Shown in pieces: positions 1 to 8,825 of a DNA stretch of 34,339 nucleotides. The stretch is taken from the NCBI GenBank assembly GCA_003604995.1, contig QZJD01000080.1, forward strand, positions 1 through 34,339, in the 5' to 3' direction. This DNA comes from Desulfobulbus sp. (GTDB taxonomy: Bacteria > Desulfobacterota > Desulfobulbia > Desulfobulbales > Desulfobulbaceae). Each line of letters begins with the position of its first letter. The first letter of the stretch is position 1. Both the position numbers and the translations under genes were made by a program. The notes beneath the pieces are model-generated. The model saw nothing but the letters and a program-made list of their open reading frames with translations. It did not search any database and was not told where the DNA came from.

Positions 1-16
1 ATCAGATAAACACCTC

Positions 17-53
17 TTATCCTCCGGTCCCACGCCGCGGGACCGGAGGATAA
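17..53 (+). promoter_or_regulatory. Strong 15-bp hairpin upstream of the cytochrome pair
   Basis: A perfect inverted repeat has arms TTATCCTCCGGTCCC (17-31) and its complement (39-53) around a 7-base loop. It lies 48 bases before the first cytochrome start. No T-run follows on either strand, so it is not a standard intrinsic terminator. It could be a leader hairpin in the cytochrome mRNA, an operator, or the end of a transcript from outside the window. Confidence 0.5.
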
Positions 54-101
54 AGGTCCAATGTTTCGCTGATTTCGCCTGTTGTCCGGGAGGGAGAACA
101 C

Positions 102-1907
102 ATGAAAATTAACTTCGTATTCAGGTCGCTGTTTTTGGCCCAGCTCCTGCTTCTTGCAGCACCGGGAGCACACGCCGCCCTCGACCCGCCGCACGATACG
201 GCAGGCTGCCTTTCCTGCCACGATATGACCTCAACTGAGGCCAATCTCCTGCCGCCGCTCGGCCATCCGGCCACCAGCATTGATGAAACACCTGGAAATG
301 TTACCTGTGAAAAATGTCATCTCTACGGCGAACTCGGCATTCCCGCGGTATCCACCACCCATTCCAGCCGCGCGATTGACGGCTCCAGCACCTGGACGGT
401 CGAGTGCTCAGTCTGCCACAACCAGCATCTCCAGGAGCAGGAGGGCAACGGCAGCACCTACGGCAAATTTATCCGCCGCTCCATCAACCTGGCCAATATC
501 AAGGGCGCGGACGGCAACCCCCTGCCGGGCAAGTCGGGAGACATGTCCGTAGTCTTTACAGGGCCGACCGGTCCCAACTCTTTTGCCGACGGCGAAGGTG
601 CCATGGACGGGATCTGCGAGGTCTGCCACACCCAGACCAACCATTTCAGAAACGATGGAACTGCTCCGGACCAGCTGCACAGCAAGGATCAAAACGGGAA
701 TCCCGCCAGGATCGGCCCAGGCAATGACTGTACGGTCTGCCATAGACATGAGAATGGCTTTGCCGTGGACATGCCATCGCACTCCGCCGCTCCCGGCAGC
801 GACTGGGTTATTGTTTTTGAAGAAGGCACCCATGACTCAGTCATGGTGGGAGATGGCGCGGTTTATGCCGAGTGCAGGATGTGCCACAACACCGAGTTAT
901 CCGCCGCACATGACTACCAGTGCCTGGTCTGCCATCCTTCACCGGCCGAGACCGTGGTCGGCTCCTGGGCTGGCGGCTGCCAGCAGGGGGGCTGCCATAG
1001 CACCTTTCACGCTGACGTAAGTGCCGCACACAATGCCGTGGACGATGATTGCAGCAAATGCCATGGTCCGGACTGGTGGCCGACAAGCGCTGAATGCGCG
1101 AATTGCCATGCCTTGTATAATCCCGCGGACACAACCCCGCCGGTCACCACGTCCAATGCCAAGACCTCCTACCTGGGACCGGCCCGCATCGAATACACCG
1201 TCAGGGATGGCGGCAAGGTGGTCGTGGCCCAGTCGTACTCGCGGGTTGATGGCGGACCTGATCTAATGGGGTCGAGTATTCTCGTTACGGAAACCGGCGA
1301 TCATACTTTGGAATTCTGGTCGGTTGACCAGGCCAACAATGAAGAGTCGCCGCCGAAGGAAGCTCAGTTCAACATCATTGATGATACCACTCCTCCGGTG
1401 ACGACCTCCAATGCACAGACCTCTTATTACAATTTCGCCTCCATTTCGCTGACCGCTACAGATGATGGCGATCTTGGTCCAAAAACAACGTATTACTCTC
1501 TGGACGGGGAGGAGACCAAAACCGGAACTTCCGTCTATGTGTCGGGTGCGACCGGCACCTTCGATCATGCCCTTGATTTCTGGTCGGAGGACTGGTCGGG
1601 GAATGTGGAGACGGCCACCAGGGTAGACTTCTCCATTACCAAGGGCACCGGCACCTTCCGCATGTGGGGCGGGGGCACCTCGTGCGCCAATGATCCCGAC
1701 GCGGATGCTTTCTGGATCATTAAACGCAATGATTATAACGGGACGGTATTGGCGGAGGGGACCGACGGCTGCAACGTGGACTTTCCGGTGGGTCCGACGA
1801 TTTATTTTATCATGGTCGAGTGGTGGAACCCCGACGGGTACTGGGACGAGGATTACTATGGCACCTACTCCCTGACAAGCCATGGCGATGTCATAGAGCT
1901 TAACTGA
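102..1907 (+). CDS. Secreted decahaem c-type cytochrome with Ig-like C-terminal repeats
   Basis: Exported multihaem cytochrome, presumably for periplasmic or extracellular electron transfer. Residues 1-26 form a signal peptide ending AHA. I count ten haem motifs: nine CX2CH (CLSCH at 36, CEKCH at 69, then CSVCH, CEVCH, CTVCH, CRMCH, CLVCH, CSKCH and CANCH) and one CX4CH (CQQGGCH at 293). After about residue 343 there are no haem motifs. Two repeats begin TTPPVTTSNA (about 345 and 430), resembling OmpL47 or Ig-like beta-sandwich modules, and a distinct C-terminal domain of about 90 residues follows. The start has a good ribosome site, GGGAGGGAG, at about 90-98. The first 220 residues are closely related to the next gene, so the two are tandem paralogues. 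Substrate and redox partner cannot be read from the sequence. The haem count is certain; extracellular location is inference. Confidence 0.9.
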   Translation: MKINFVFRSLFLAQLLLLAAPGAHAALDPPHDTAGCLSCHDMTSTEANLLPPLGHPATSIDETPGNVTCEKCHLYGELGIPAVSTTHSSRAIDGSSTWTVECSVCHNQHLQEQEGNGSTYGKFIRRSINLANIKGADGNPLPGKSGDMSVVFTGPTGPNSFADGEGAMDGICEVCHTQTNHFRNDGTAPDQLHSKDQNGNPARIGPGNDCTVCHRHENGFAVDMPSHSAAPGSDWVIVFEEGTHDSVMVGDGAVYAECRMCHNTELSAAHDYQCLVCHPSPAETVVGSWAGGCQQGGCHSTFHADVSAAHNAVDDDCSKCHGPDWWPTSAECANCHALYNPADTTPPVTTSNAKTSYLGPARIEYTVRDGGKVVVAQSYSRVDGGPDLMGSSILVTETGDHTLEFWSVDQANNEESPPKEAQFNIIDDTTPPVTTSNAQTSYYNFASISLTATDDGDLGPKTTYYSLDGEETKTGTSVYVSGATGTFDHALDFWSEDWSGNVETATRVDFSITKGTGTFRMWGGGTSCANDPDADAFWIIKRNDYNGTVLAEGTDGCNVDFPVGPTIYFIMVEWWNPDGYWDEDYYGTYSLTSHGDVIELN

Positions 1908-1946
1908 ATCATCAACCAACGAAACACAAGCGCAGGGAGAGGCTTG

Positions 1947-4343
1947 ATGAGCCGAGAAGAAGCGGGTAAGGGCGTTATTTTGTCGACCAAAACAATGATC
2001 GGGGCGCTGCTTTTGTTTTCGCTTCTGTCACCTTCAATACCGGAAGCACACGCCGCCCTCGACCCACCGCACGATACGGCAGGCTGCCTTTCCTGCCACG
2101 ATATGACCTCCACCGAACCTGATCTGCTGCCGCCGCTGAGTCATCCGCCAACCACGATAGATGAAACCCCGGCCAATGCTGCCTGCGAGAAATGCCATCT
2201 CACCGGCGAACTCGGCATTCCCGCCGTCTTCACCACCCACTCCAGCGACAATACCGATGAAGGATACGGCAAGTGGACCGTGGAATGCTCGGTCTGCCAC
2301 AACCAGCACCTCCAGGAGCAGGAAATTAACGGCAGCTCCTACGGCAAGTTCATCCGGCAGTCCATCGATCTGACCGGCATCAAATTGTATGATACCGACG
2401 GCAATCCTCTGCCCGGCAAGAGCGGGGCCAAAGCGGTGGTTTTCAAGGGACCGACCGGCCTCAACTCCTTTGCCGACGGGGAAGGCGCCATCGACGGCAT
2501 CTGCGAGGTCTGTCATACCCTGACCAGCCACTGGCGAAACGACGGCACCCTGGCCGGCGTGGGTGTCCATGACGGGCTGCGGGGCAGCAACTGCATGGGC
2601 TGCCATCCTCACCACAAGGGATTCAAGGCCAGCTGCGACATATGCCACGGCTTTCCCCCGGTGGTGAACATTCCGCAGGCTGGAGACGGGCTGGTCGTCT
2701 CTCCTGCCGCAACCGGGGGGACGACGGCCGGATGGCACGCGGTGCATGCCACCACAAAGCGGCCCTATGTCTTTCCCTGCGCCACCTGCCATTACAACGG
2801 CATGCCGGACACACCGATCAACGGCAACGACAGGCTTCAGATCGGCTTTTCCGGCCGGGCGCTCCTTGCCGACGATGCGGCGGGGACGGAATATCGCGGC
2901 CGTTCCCTCATCCCGCCCTACGCTTATGAGGGAACCAACGGCACCACCGTCAGTATCGATGGCACCATGACCTGCGCAAACATCTACTGCCACAGCATCG
3001 GCCAGAGGGCCGACGGCCAGCCCCTGGTCCAGGACACCGCGGATTATGCCGGCCCGAAGTGGAACGAAACCGTTGCCGTACCCTACTGCTCCTTTTGTCA
3101 TCAGGGCAGCCCTCCTTCCGGCAGTCATCCCAGGCACCTGGAGAGCATGCACTGCAACAAGTGCCACTATTCCGCCCTGGGTGGTTCGCAATGCGACTAC
3201 TGTCACGCGCCCCATCCCCAGCCGGGTGAACGGTTATCGCGGGTAACGACCGCGCTCCATGTCAACAGGGAAATCAATGTGGGGATCATCGCGCCCTACG
3301 GCGGGACCTACAACGGCACCCCCGCGCCCGGCGACGGCTTTGCGAGCTGTTCCAACACCTACTGCCACAGCAACGGAACCTCGGTCGCCACCGGCGCGGT
3401 TCCCGACAACACTTCGGCGGACTGGGGATCCGGCCCCCTTACCTGCTCGTCCTGCCATGAATATGGTCCGACCTATAATCTTTACGCGCCAAAGGCAAAC
3501 AGTCATGTCCGTCATGATTTTCTGGGGTGCGAGCACTGCCATTACCAAACGACCACCGACGGAACGACCATAGCCGGCACCGCCCTGCACGTGAACAGAC
3601 AATATGATCTTGCCCCGAGCCCGACCTATCATCGCAACGGCAGTGATTATCCCAACACCTTTACTTATGCCTTTGACAGCGGCGGCGGTACCTGCTCCAA
3701 CATATCCTGTCACGCCGGACTGATCGATACGACAAAAAGATGGGGCAATGCTTCGCTGACCCCGACCGGTTTCAACTTTAATTACACTGATCAGGGATGT
3801 TACGGCATCACGATCACCAGCGGTACGCCTTCCTGTTACCCGGCCTCCGCCTGCGCGCCTCCCTATACCTACAACTGGGTGTTCAGTGACGGTTATACCT
3901 TCACTTCATCAGGAACATCCTCTTCAGTCTCCCACGAATTCGGCGTCGCCGGCAGCTATACCGCCACGGTGACCGTAACGGCCGCAAACGGGCTGAACGG
4001 TACCAGAACAAGCACCTCGTTCACCCCTGGTCCGCCGGCGAATGTGCAGCCGACCCTTGGGATCGCGACCGCGGTCAATGCCAGGACCCTCACGCTCACC
4101 GACCTGACGGTGGACCCGGACTACAACTTCTGCGGCCATTCCGGCAGCGCCCAGGTCCGAATCGTCTGGGGGGACGGCGAGACGACGCTGGCCGCCATCG
4201 CTCTGACCGACCAGCCCTCCAACCAGACCTTCGTCCACACGTACAGCACTTCGGGAACCAAAACCCTGCAGTATTATATCTGGGACAACGCGGATACCTG
4301 GTGGAAGCAGCTCTCGCCCAACCCGCAGGTGCTTATCCCGTGA
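1947..4343 (+). CDS. Secreted 15-haem c-type cytochrome (CX4CH/CX2CH type) with PKD-like C-terminus
   Basis: Exported multihaem cytochrome of the Geobacter-like CX4CH/CX2CH repeat type. I count 15 haem motifs: twelve CX2CH (CLSCH, CEKCH, CSVCH, CEVCH, CMGCH, CDICH, CATCH, CSFCH, CNKCH, CDYCH, CSSCH, CEHCH) and three CX4CH (CANIYCH, CSNTYCH, CSNISCH). A signal peptide (hydrophobic core IGALLLFSLL, cleavage near AHA) follows a longer charged N-terminus than in its neighbour. The last 170 residues are haem-free and contain two PKD-like beta-sandwich stretches (around YNWVFSDG and VRIVWGDGE). I chose the ATG at 1947, not the TTG one codon earlier, because GGGAGAGG sits about five bases ahead. It lies 39 bases after the first cytochrome and is probably co-transcribed with it. 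The gene ends 28 bases from the convergent btuD, with no clear terminator between them. Confidence 0.9.
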   Translation: MSREEAGKGVILSTKTMIGALLLFSLLSPSIPEAHAALDPPHDTAGCLSCHDMTSTEPDLLPPLSHPPTTIDETPANAACEKCHLTGELGIPAVFTTHSSDNTDEGYGKWTVECSVCHNQHLQEQEINGSSYGKFIRQSIDLTGIKLYDTDGNPLPGKSGAKAVVFKGPTGLNSFADGEGAIDGICEVCHTLTSHWRNDGTLAGVGVHDGLRGSNCMGCHPHHKGFKASCDICHGFPPVVNIPQAGDGLVVSPAATGGTTAGWHAVHATTKRPYVFPCATCHYNGMPDTPINGNDRLQIGFSGRALLADDAAGTEYRGRSLIPPYAYEGTNGTTVSIDGTMTCANIYCHSIGQRADGQPLVQDTADYAGPKWNETVAVPYCSFCHQGSPPSGSHPRHLESMHCNKCHYSALGGSQCDYCHAPHPQPGERLSRVTTALHVNREINVGIIAPYGGTYNGTPAPGDGFASCSNTYCHSNGTSVATGAVPDNTSADWGSGPLTCSSCHEYGPTYNLYAPKANSHVRHDFLGCEHCHYQTTTDGTTIAGTALHVNRQYDLAPSPTYHRNGSDYPNTFTYAFDSGGGTCSNISCHAGLIDTTKRWGNASLTPTGFNFNYTDQGCYGITITSGTPSCYPASACAPPYTYNWVFSDGYTFTSSGTSSSVSHEFGVAGSYTATVTVTAANGLNGTRTSTSFTPGPPANVQPTLGIATAVNARTLTLTDLTVDPDYNFCGHSGSAQVRIVWGDGETTLAAIALTDQPSNQTFVHTYSTSGTKTLQYYIWDNADTWWKQLSPNPQVLIP

Positions 4344-4371
4344 CCGGGCCGGAAATTGTGGAGCTCGCCCG

Positions 4372-5175
4372 TTACCCCGATGAGGGGGAGGCGGATTGGT
4401 TCAGGGGCAGCAGGCTGATCCGGGGCGCGCCGGTCAGGGGGTAGCGGTCGACGTGCATGGGGCAGCCGTAGGCCTGCGCCAGGTTGGCCGGGGTCAGGAT
4501 CTCGGCCGGCGAGCCGGCAAGGATGGCGCCGCCGTCACGGAGGAGCAGGATGCGGCTGCCGTACAGAGACGCCAGGTTCAGATCGTGCGAAACCATGATC
4601 ACCGTGATCTCCCGCTCCCGGCGCAACCGCTCCATCAGGTCCATGATCCGCAGCTGATGGGCCGGGTCCAGGGAGGCGGTGGGCTCGTCCAGAAGGATCA
4701 GCTTCGGCTCCTGGCAGACCGCCCGGGCGATGATCACCCGCTGCCGCTCGCCGCCGGAAAGCTCGTCCAGCCGCCGCGCGCCCAGATGGCTGACATCGGT
4801 GAATTCCATGGCCTGGCGGGCGATCCGGTAATCCTCCCGGCCCTCGACCTCCAGCAGGCCCAGGTGCGGTGAGCGGCCCATGAGCACGGTCTCCAGGACC
4901 GTAAAGGGAAACGCCAGCGGGACCTGCTGGGGCACCACCGCCACGGTCGCGGCCAGTTGCCGCCGGCTGTAGCGGGCCAGGGGCCTGCCGAAAATCTCGA
5001 TCTCGCCGCTCGCCTTCAGCAGGCCGGCCAGGGACTTGAGCAGCGAGGTTTTGCCGGTGCCGTTCGGCCCGATGATCACCACGAATTCGCCCGCCTCGAC
5101 CGCAACATTCACCTCGCGCAGGACCTGATGGTCCCCGTAGGACAGGTTCAGCCCCTTTGCCCGGACGGCAATCAT
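4372..5175 (-). CDS. btuD: Vitamin B12 ABC importer, ATP-binding protein (BtuD-like)
   Basis: ATPase subunit that powers corrinoid import across the inner membrane together with BtuC and BtuF. The 267-residue protein has every ABC signature: Walker A GPNGTGKT (36-43), Q-loop VPQQ (81-84), signature LSGGERQRV (from 139), Walker B LILLDEP (159-165) and the switch histidine in VSHDLN (H197). The family also covers haem and siderophore importers. The B12 assignment comes from the operon: a cobalamin riboswitch upstream, btuB at the head, and B12 synthesis genes next door. Its ATG overlaps the btuC stop by four bases, so translation is probably coupled. It is the last gene of the operon and faces the cytochrome pair. 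Confidence 0.88.
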   Translation of the reverse strand: MIAVRAKGLNLSYGDHQVLREVNVAVEAGEFVVIIGPNGTGKTSLLKSLAGLLKASGEIEIFGRPLARYSRRQLAATVAVVPQQVPLAFPFTVLETVLMGRSPHLGLLEVEGREDYRIARQAMEFTDVSHLGARRLDELSGGERQRVIIARAVCQEPKLILLDEPTASLDPAHQLRIMDLMERLRREREITVIMVSHDLNLASLYGSRILLLRDGGAILAGSPAEILTPANLAQAYGCPMHVDRYPLTGAPRISLLPLNQSASPSSG

Positions 5176-6173
5176 CGGTTCCCCCGCCAGAGAAGAAAAA
5201 TAAAGAGCGGCGCCCCGACCAGGGCGGTGACGATCCCCACCGGCATCTCGCCGCCGGTCGGCAGGCTGCGCGCCAGGAGGTCGCAGAGGATCATGTAGGA
5301 GGCCCCGCCGAGGATCGAAGCGGGCGCCAGCAGCCGGTGGTCCGGACCGACAACCAGCCGCAGGATATGCGGCACCACCAGCCCGACAAAGCCGATCAGG
5401 CCGGAGTGGCAGACCACGACACTGACCATGAAGGTGGTCGCGATCAGGAGGAGGTTGCTGACCGTCCTGACGTCGATGCCCATGGCCGCCGCGTTTTCAC
5501 GGCCCAGGAGCAGCAGGTTCATCGGCCGGGCAAGAAAATAAATCACGACGAAGCTCGGCGCCACCGCAAGGAGCAGGGGCAGCTGTTCCCGGGAAAACAT
5601 GGAGAAGTCGCCCATCAGCCAGAACAGAACATGCTGCACCTGGGTGTTCCTGGCCAGGGAGATCAGGAACATGATGATCGCTCCGCACAGGGCGTTGACC
5701 ATGACCCCGCCCAGCAGCAGGGATTCGCGCCGCGATCTCGACCGGCCCGTGCCCAGCAGCAGAACCAGGCCGAGGACCAGCATGCTGCCGGCAAAGGCGG
5801 CCATGGCCATCCCCGGAAAGGGGGCAAGCCCGGCGAGCAGGGCAATGATCGCGCCGATGGCCGAACCGCCCGACACCCCGAGGATATAGGGCTCGGCGAG
5901 CGGGTTGCGCAGCAGGGCCTGGAAGACCAGGCCGCCCAGGGCCAGGGTCGCCCCGGTCACCGCCGCCAGGATAACCCGGGGAAAGCGGATCTCCCAGATG
6001 ATGGTCGCGGCAACGCTGTCGCCGCCCTGCCCCCGCATGAACCGGAACAGTTCACTCATGCTGACCCCCGACGAGCCAAAGGAGGCGCCGACCAGCATCG
6101 CCGCCGCCAGCACCACGGCCAGCACCGGAACGATCAGCAGCAGCCGGCGGGTGATCGAGGCCGGGTCACTCAT
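5172..6173 (-). CDS. btuC: Vitamin B12 ABC importer, permease (BtuC/FecCD family)
   Basis: Polytopic inner-membrane permease of the FecCD/BtuC family. It carries many hydrophobic helices and the family stretch GGSAIGAIIALLAG, with a conserved SLARSLPTGGEMPVG-like region near the C-terminus. An upstream ATG at 6212 would add 13 residues (MPGSFIPNS...). I prefer the ATG at 6173, giving MSDPASITRRLLLI, because it puts a short basic stretch directly before the first membrane helix and leaves the usual small overlap with btuF (8 bases) instead of 47. With BtuD and BtuF it would form the inner-membrane corrinoid importer. Substrate specificity is inferred from the operon. Confidence 0.87.
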   Translation of the reverse strand: MSDPASITRRLLLIVPVLAVVLAAAMLVGASFGSSGVSMSELFRFMRGQGGDSVAATIIWEIRFPRVILAAVTGATLALGGLVFQALLRNPLAEPYILGVSGGSAIGAIIALLAGLAPFPGMAMAAFAGSMLVLGLVLLLGTGRSRSRRESLLLGGVMVNALCGAIIMFLISLARNTQVQHVLFWLMGDFSMFSREQLPLLLAVAPSFVVIYFLARPMNLLLLGRENAAAMGIDVRTVSNLLLIATTFMVSVVVCHSGLIGFVGLVVPHILRLVVGPDHRLLAPASILGGASYMILCDLLARSLPTGGEMPVGIVTALVGAPLFIFLLWRGNR

Positions 6174-7083
6174 CCGCGCCGCCAAAGAGTTCGGGATGAA
6201 TGAGCCGGGCAAAGGTCTCCAGACCCTCCACCAGGCCCGGGGTCGGCCGGTCCACCAGGTGGGCCTCCACCACGTGCACCCTGCCGTTGCGCACCGCCGG
6301 GACCTGCGGCCACTTGCGCCAGCCGGCGGTCAGCCGCTCCGGCGTATGGCCGCCGGCCATGGAGGCGATGATCGCCACCTCCGGCCGGAAGTGCAGGACA
6401 TCTTCCCAGCTGAATTTCGGATATGCCTGCCCCGCGTCGGCGGCCAGGTTGCGACCGCCGGCGGCGGTGATCAGCTCATGAATGAAGGTGCCCCGGCCCG
6501 CGGAGACGATGGGCTCGGCATCGATCTGGAAAAACACCGCCGGCCGGGCGGGTTCGCCGGCCAGTTTGGCCCGCACCCGCTCAATCCTGTGTTGCATATC
6601 TCCGGTGATCCCGGCGGCGAGCTCCTCGGCGCCGAGGAGCTCGCCAAGACCGTTGATCATCACCATGATCTCCGCCAGGTCGTGCGGATCCACCACATAG
6701 ACCGGGATCCCCAGGGATTCGATCCGCCGGACCGCGTGCAGGGGATTGCCGTCCCGGATCGACAGGCAGAGGTCCGGCTTGAGGGCCGCCACCTTCTCCA
6801 CATCGATCCTGACGTAGGAGCCCACCCGGGGCAACCGCTTTGCCTCCGGCGGGGTATCGCTGTATTCGGTGGTCCCCACCAGCAGATCCTCCCGGCCCAG
6901 GGCAAAGACGATCTCGGTCAGGCTGGGCGCCAGCGACACGACCCGGCCGATCCGCTCGGGCACGGTCACCGTGCGCCCGGCCTGATCGACCAGCTGCCGG
7001 GCCGAAGCCACCAACGGCACGATAGCAAGCACGACCAGAAACAGAAAGAGTATGGTTCTTTTCATCATCTTTCGGGATGGCAT
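6166..7083 (-). CDS. btuF: Periplasmic vitamin B12-binding protein (BtuF-like)
   Basis: Substrate-binding protein of the helical-backbone type 3 family (BtuF/FhuD/FepB), which hands the corrinoid to BtuCD. An N-terminal signal peptide (MMKRTILFLFLVVLAIVPLV) ends near ASA. The family motif VSLAPSLTEIVFALG follows about 25 residues later, and GTTEYSDTPPEAKRLPRVG is typical of the BtuF clade. The mature protein lacks a lipobox cysteine, so it is probably soluble in the periplasm. Translation may start at 7083 or at the double Met five codons later (7068), which gives a cleaner signal peptide. The gene begins two bases after the tonB stop and its end overlaps btuC. Confidence 0.88.
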   Translation of the reverse strand: MPSRKMMKRTILFLFLVVLAIVPLVASARQLVDQAGRTVTVPERIGRVVSLAPSLTEIVFALGREDLLVGTTEYSDTPPEAKRLPRVGSYVRIDVEKVAALKPDLCLSIRDGNPLHAVRRIESLGIPVYVVDPHDLAEIMVMINGLGELLGAEELAAGITGDMQHRIERVRAKLAGEPARPAVFFQIDAEPIVSAGRGTFIHELITAAGGRNLAADAGQAYPKFSWEDVLHFRPEVAIIASMAGGHTPERLTAGWRKWPQVPAVRNGRVHVVEAHLVDRPTPGLVEGLETFARLIHPELFGGADE

Positions 7084-7085
7084 TA

Positions 7086-7781
7086 TTATCGCAGGTTGAA
7101 CCGGACCGGCACCAGCACGGTCATGGCCACGGGGACGCCGTTTTTGCGGCCGGGTTCGAACTGCCAGCGCGAAACCGCCGCCTCCGCTGCCTGATCCAGG
7201 ATGCGGTGGCCGCAGCTCTCCTTGATCCGCAACCCTTCGACCCGGCCCGCCGCGCTGACCGTCACCTCCAGGAGCACGGTGCCCTGCAGATTGCGGCGCC
7301 GGGCCTTTTCCGGATAGGGCGGCGGCGGATTGCTCCGGTAGAGGGGCCTGGCCAGACGAATCGCCTCCGCCGGTTCCGGCGGCGAAGCGGTCGGCGGCAC
7401 CGCTGTCGACGGGTCGTTGCCGACCGCCCTCTCTTCCCGGACCTGCCGCTCCACCGGCGCGGCGGCCAGGGGAGCAACCTCCGCCGGTTTCGGCGCAGGC
7501 TTTGCCGGTGCCGGGGCACTGGCCTTGCGGGGTGCCGGCGCCGGCTTTGGGGGTGGCGTCTTCACCGGTTCGGCCTTCGGAACCTCCGCCGGTTGGACAA
7601 CCGGTGCCTGTTCCTTCGGCGCTTCGGCCGGGCGCGGCACCAGCCGGAAGGTTATCTGCCTGGCCGGCAACCGGCTCAGCCGAGGCTGAGTCGACTTGTG
7701 GCTCATGCCGAGCAGGGCGGCGTGCACCGCCAGGGAAGCGGCCAGGGCCACGATAATCCGGAAATCACTGCTGGTCGGCAT
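7086..7781 (-). CDS. tonB: TonB energy-transducing protein of the B12 operon
   Basis: TonB-family protein that links the ExbB-ExbD proton channel to the outer-membrane receptor. The 231 residues show the full layout: an N-terminal membrane anchor (IIVALAASLAVHAALLG), a long Pro/Ala/Lys/Glu-rich linker spanning the periplasm (about 40-125), and a C-terminal TonB domain with YPEKARRRNLQGTVLLEVTV and RWQFEPGRKNG. The start lies inside the end of exbD (17-base overlap). Because it sits between exbD and btuF in a cobalamin-riboswitch operon, it is probably dedicated to BtuB and not a general TonB. That specificity is inference. Confidence 0.9.
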   Translation of the reverse strand: MPTSSDFRIIVALAASLAVHAALLGMSHKSTQPRLSRLPARQITFRLVPRPAEAPKEQAPVVQPAEVPKAEPVKTPPPKPAPAPRKASAPAPAKPAPKPAEVAPLAAAPVERQVREERAVGNDPSTAVPPTASPPEPAEAIRLARPLYRSNPPPPYPEKARRRNLQGTVLLEVTVSAAGRVEGLRIKESCGHRILDQAAEAAVSRWQFEPGRKNGVPVAMTVLVPVRFNLR

Positions 7782-8199
7782 CGGCCTGCAGGGAGATCCG
7801 GCTTAGGTTTGCCTGGCTGATCCGGTCCAGCACGTTGAACAGTTCCTGGTAGGAGACCCGCCGGTCGGCAAAGAGCAGCACCCCCGGCTCCCGGCCGCTC
7901 CGCTCCGTCTCCCCGGCGGCCCGTTCCCTAAGCATGGCGGCCAGGCCGGCCAGCTCCACCGGTTCTTCATCGACCAGGATATGGACGCCGCCCTCCGCGC
8001 CCGGCCGCAGGCTGACCGCAAGGGTCGCCTCCTTTTCCAGGCTTGCGGCCGCCGACACCGGCAGCTCCACGTCCAGGCCGCGGTGCACGGCCATGGACAG
8101 CATGGCATAGATGAAAAACACCAGCAGCAGGAAAACGATATCGATGAGCGGCAGCATCTCCACCCGGGTGGCGTACTCCTCGGGAAGCCGGACCTTCAT
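7765..8199 (-). CDS. exbD: Biopolymer transport protein ExbD
   Basis: Small inner-membrane protein with one N-terminal helix and a periplasmic domain; part of the proton-driven ExbBD motor. The helix PLIDIVFLLLVFFIYAML carries the conserved membrane aspartate (D20) used for proton conduction in the ExbD/TolR family. The 144-residue length is normal, and the C-terminal part (VSYQELFNVLDRISQANL) matches the family periplasmic fold. Its ATG shares four bases (ATGA) with the exbB stop, a typical coupled arrangement. Confidence 0.9.
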   Translation of the reverse strand: MKVRLPEEYATRVEMLPLIDIVFLLLVFFIYAMLSMAVHRGLDVELPVSAAASLEKEATLAVSLRPGAEGGVHILVDEEPVELAGLAAMLRERAAGETERSGREPGVLLFADRRVSYQELFNVLDRISQANLSRISLQADADQQ

Positions 8200-8825
8200 G
8201 GCCTGGTCCTCCCTGGGTCGTCTTCCCGGTCCAGCTTCTCATAGACAATCTCCAGGCTGGTCGCGTACTGCTCGATGGCATGGGCGGCCCGCTTCAGCCG
8301 GGAGCGGAAATAGTTGTAGGGGAACACCGAAAAGATGGCGATGCTGAGCCCGGCGGCAGTGGTGATCAAGGCCTGGGCGATGCCGCCGGTGACCGCGCGC
8401 GGGTCGTCGATGCCGGCCGCGCCCAGCATCTCGAAGGAATCGATGATCCCGATGACGGTGCCGAGGATGCCGAGCAGCGGCGCCACGGTAATCATCGTGT
8501 CCAGCACCCCCATGAAGCGGGCCATCCGTTGCAGCTGCTCGGTGGCGGCGGACTCCATGGCCTTGCTCATCGAATAGTCGCGGTGGACGATGCCGGTGAC
8601 CAGGATGCGGATGATATAGTCGCGGCTGCCCTGCACCCTGTCCCGGATATCTTCCCACCTGCCCTGCCGGCAGAACTCCATGACCTCGTCAAGCAGCGGC
8701 CGGTTGCGCCGCAGATCGATGCTGACCCAGAAGAGCAGCCGCTCCAGAACCACGAACAGGACCAGTATCGAGCAGGCCAGCAGGGGCCACATCACCGGCC
8801 CGCCGCTTGTAAAAAGATCAGCCAT
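8196..8825 (-). CDS. exbB: MotA/TolQ/ExbB proton-channel protein (ExbB)
   Basis: Inner-membrane channel protein that works with ExbD and TonB. The 209-residue length fits short ExbB proteins. An N-terminal helix (MWPLLACSILVLFVVLERL) is followed by a cytoplasmic loop and the conserved family block TVAPLLGILGTVIGIIDSF. A third helix region (ALITTAAGLSIAIFSVFPYN) completes the usual three-helix topology. The start overlaps the end of the Dph6-like gene by 8 bases. As part of the B12 operon it probably energises BtuB. Confidence 0.9.
   Translation of the reverse strand: MADLFTSGGPVMWPLLACSILVLFVVLERLLFWVSIDLRRNRPLLDEVMEFCRQGRWEDIRDRVQGSRDYIIRILVTGIVHRDYSMSKAMESAATEQLQRMARFMGVLDTMITVAPLLGILGTVIGIIDSFEMLGAAGIDDPRAVTGGIAQALITTAAGLSIAIFSVFPYNYFRSRLKRAAHAIEQYATSLEIVYEKLDREDDPGRTRP

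Noticed and set aside
5157-6203. 348-codon plus-strand open frame opposite btuC
   Set aside because: Composition is dominated by Gln, Asp, Arg and His with no hydrophobic pattern; shadow of a membrane protein gene.
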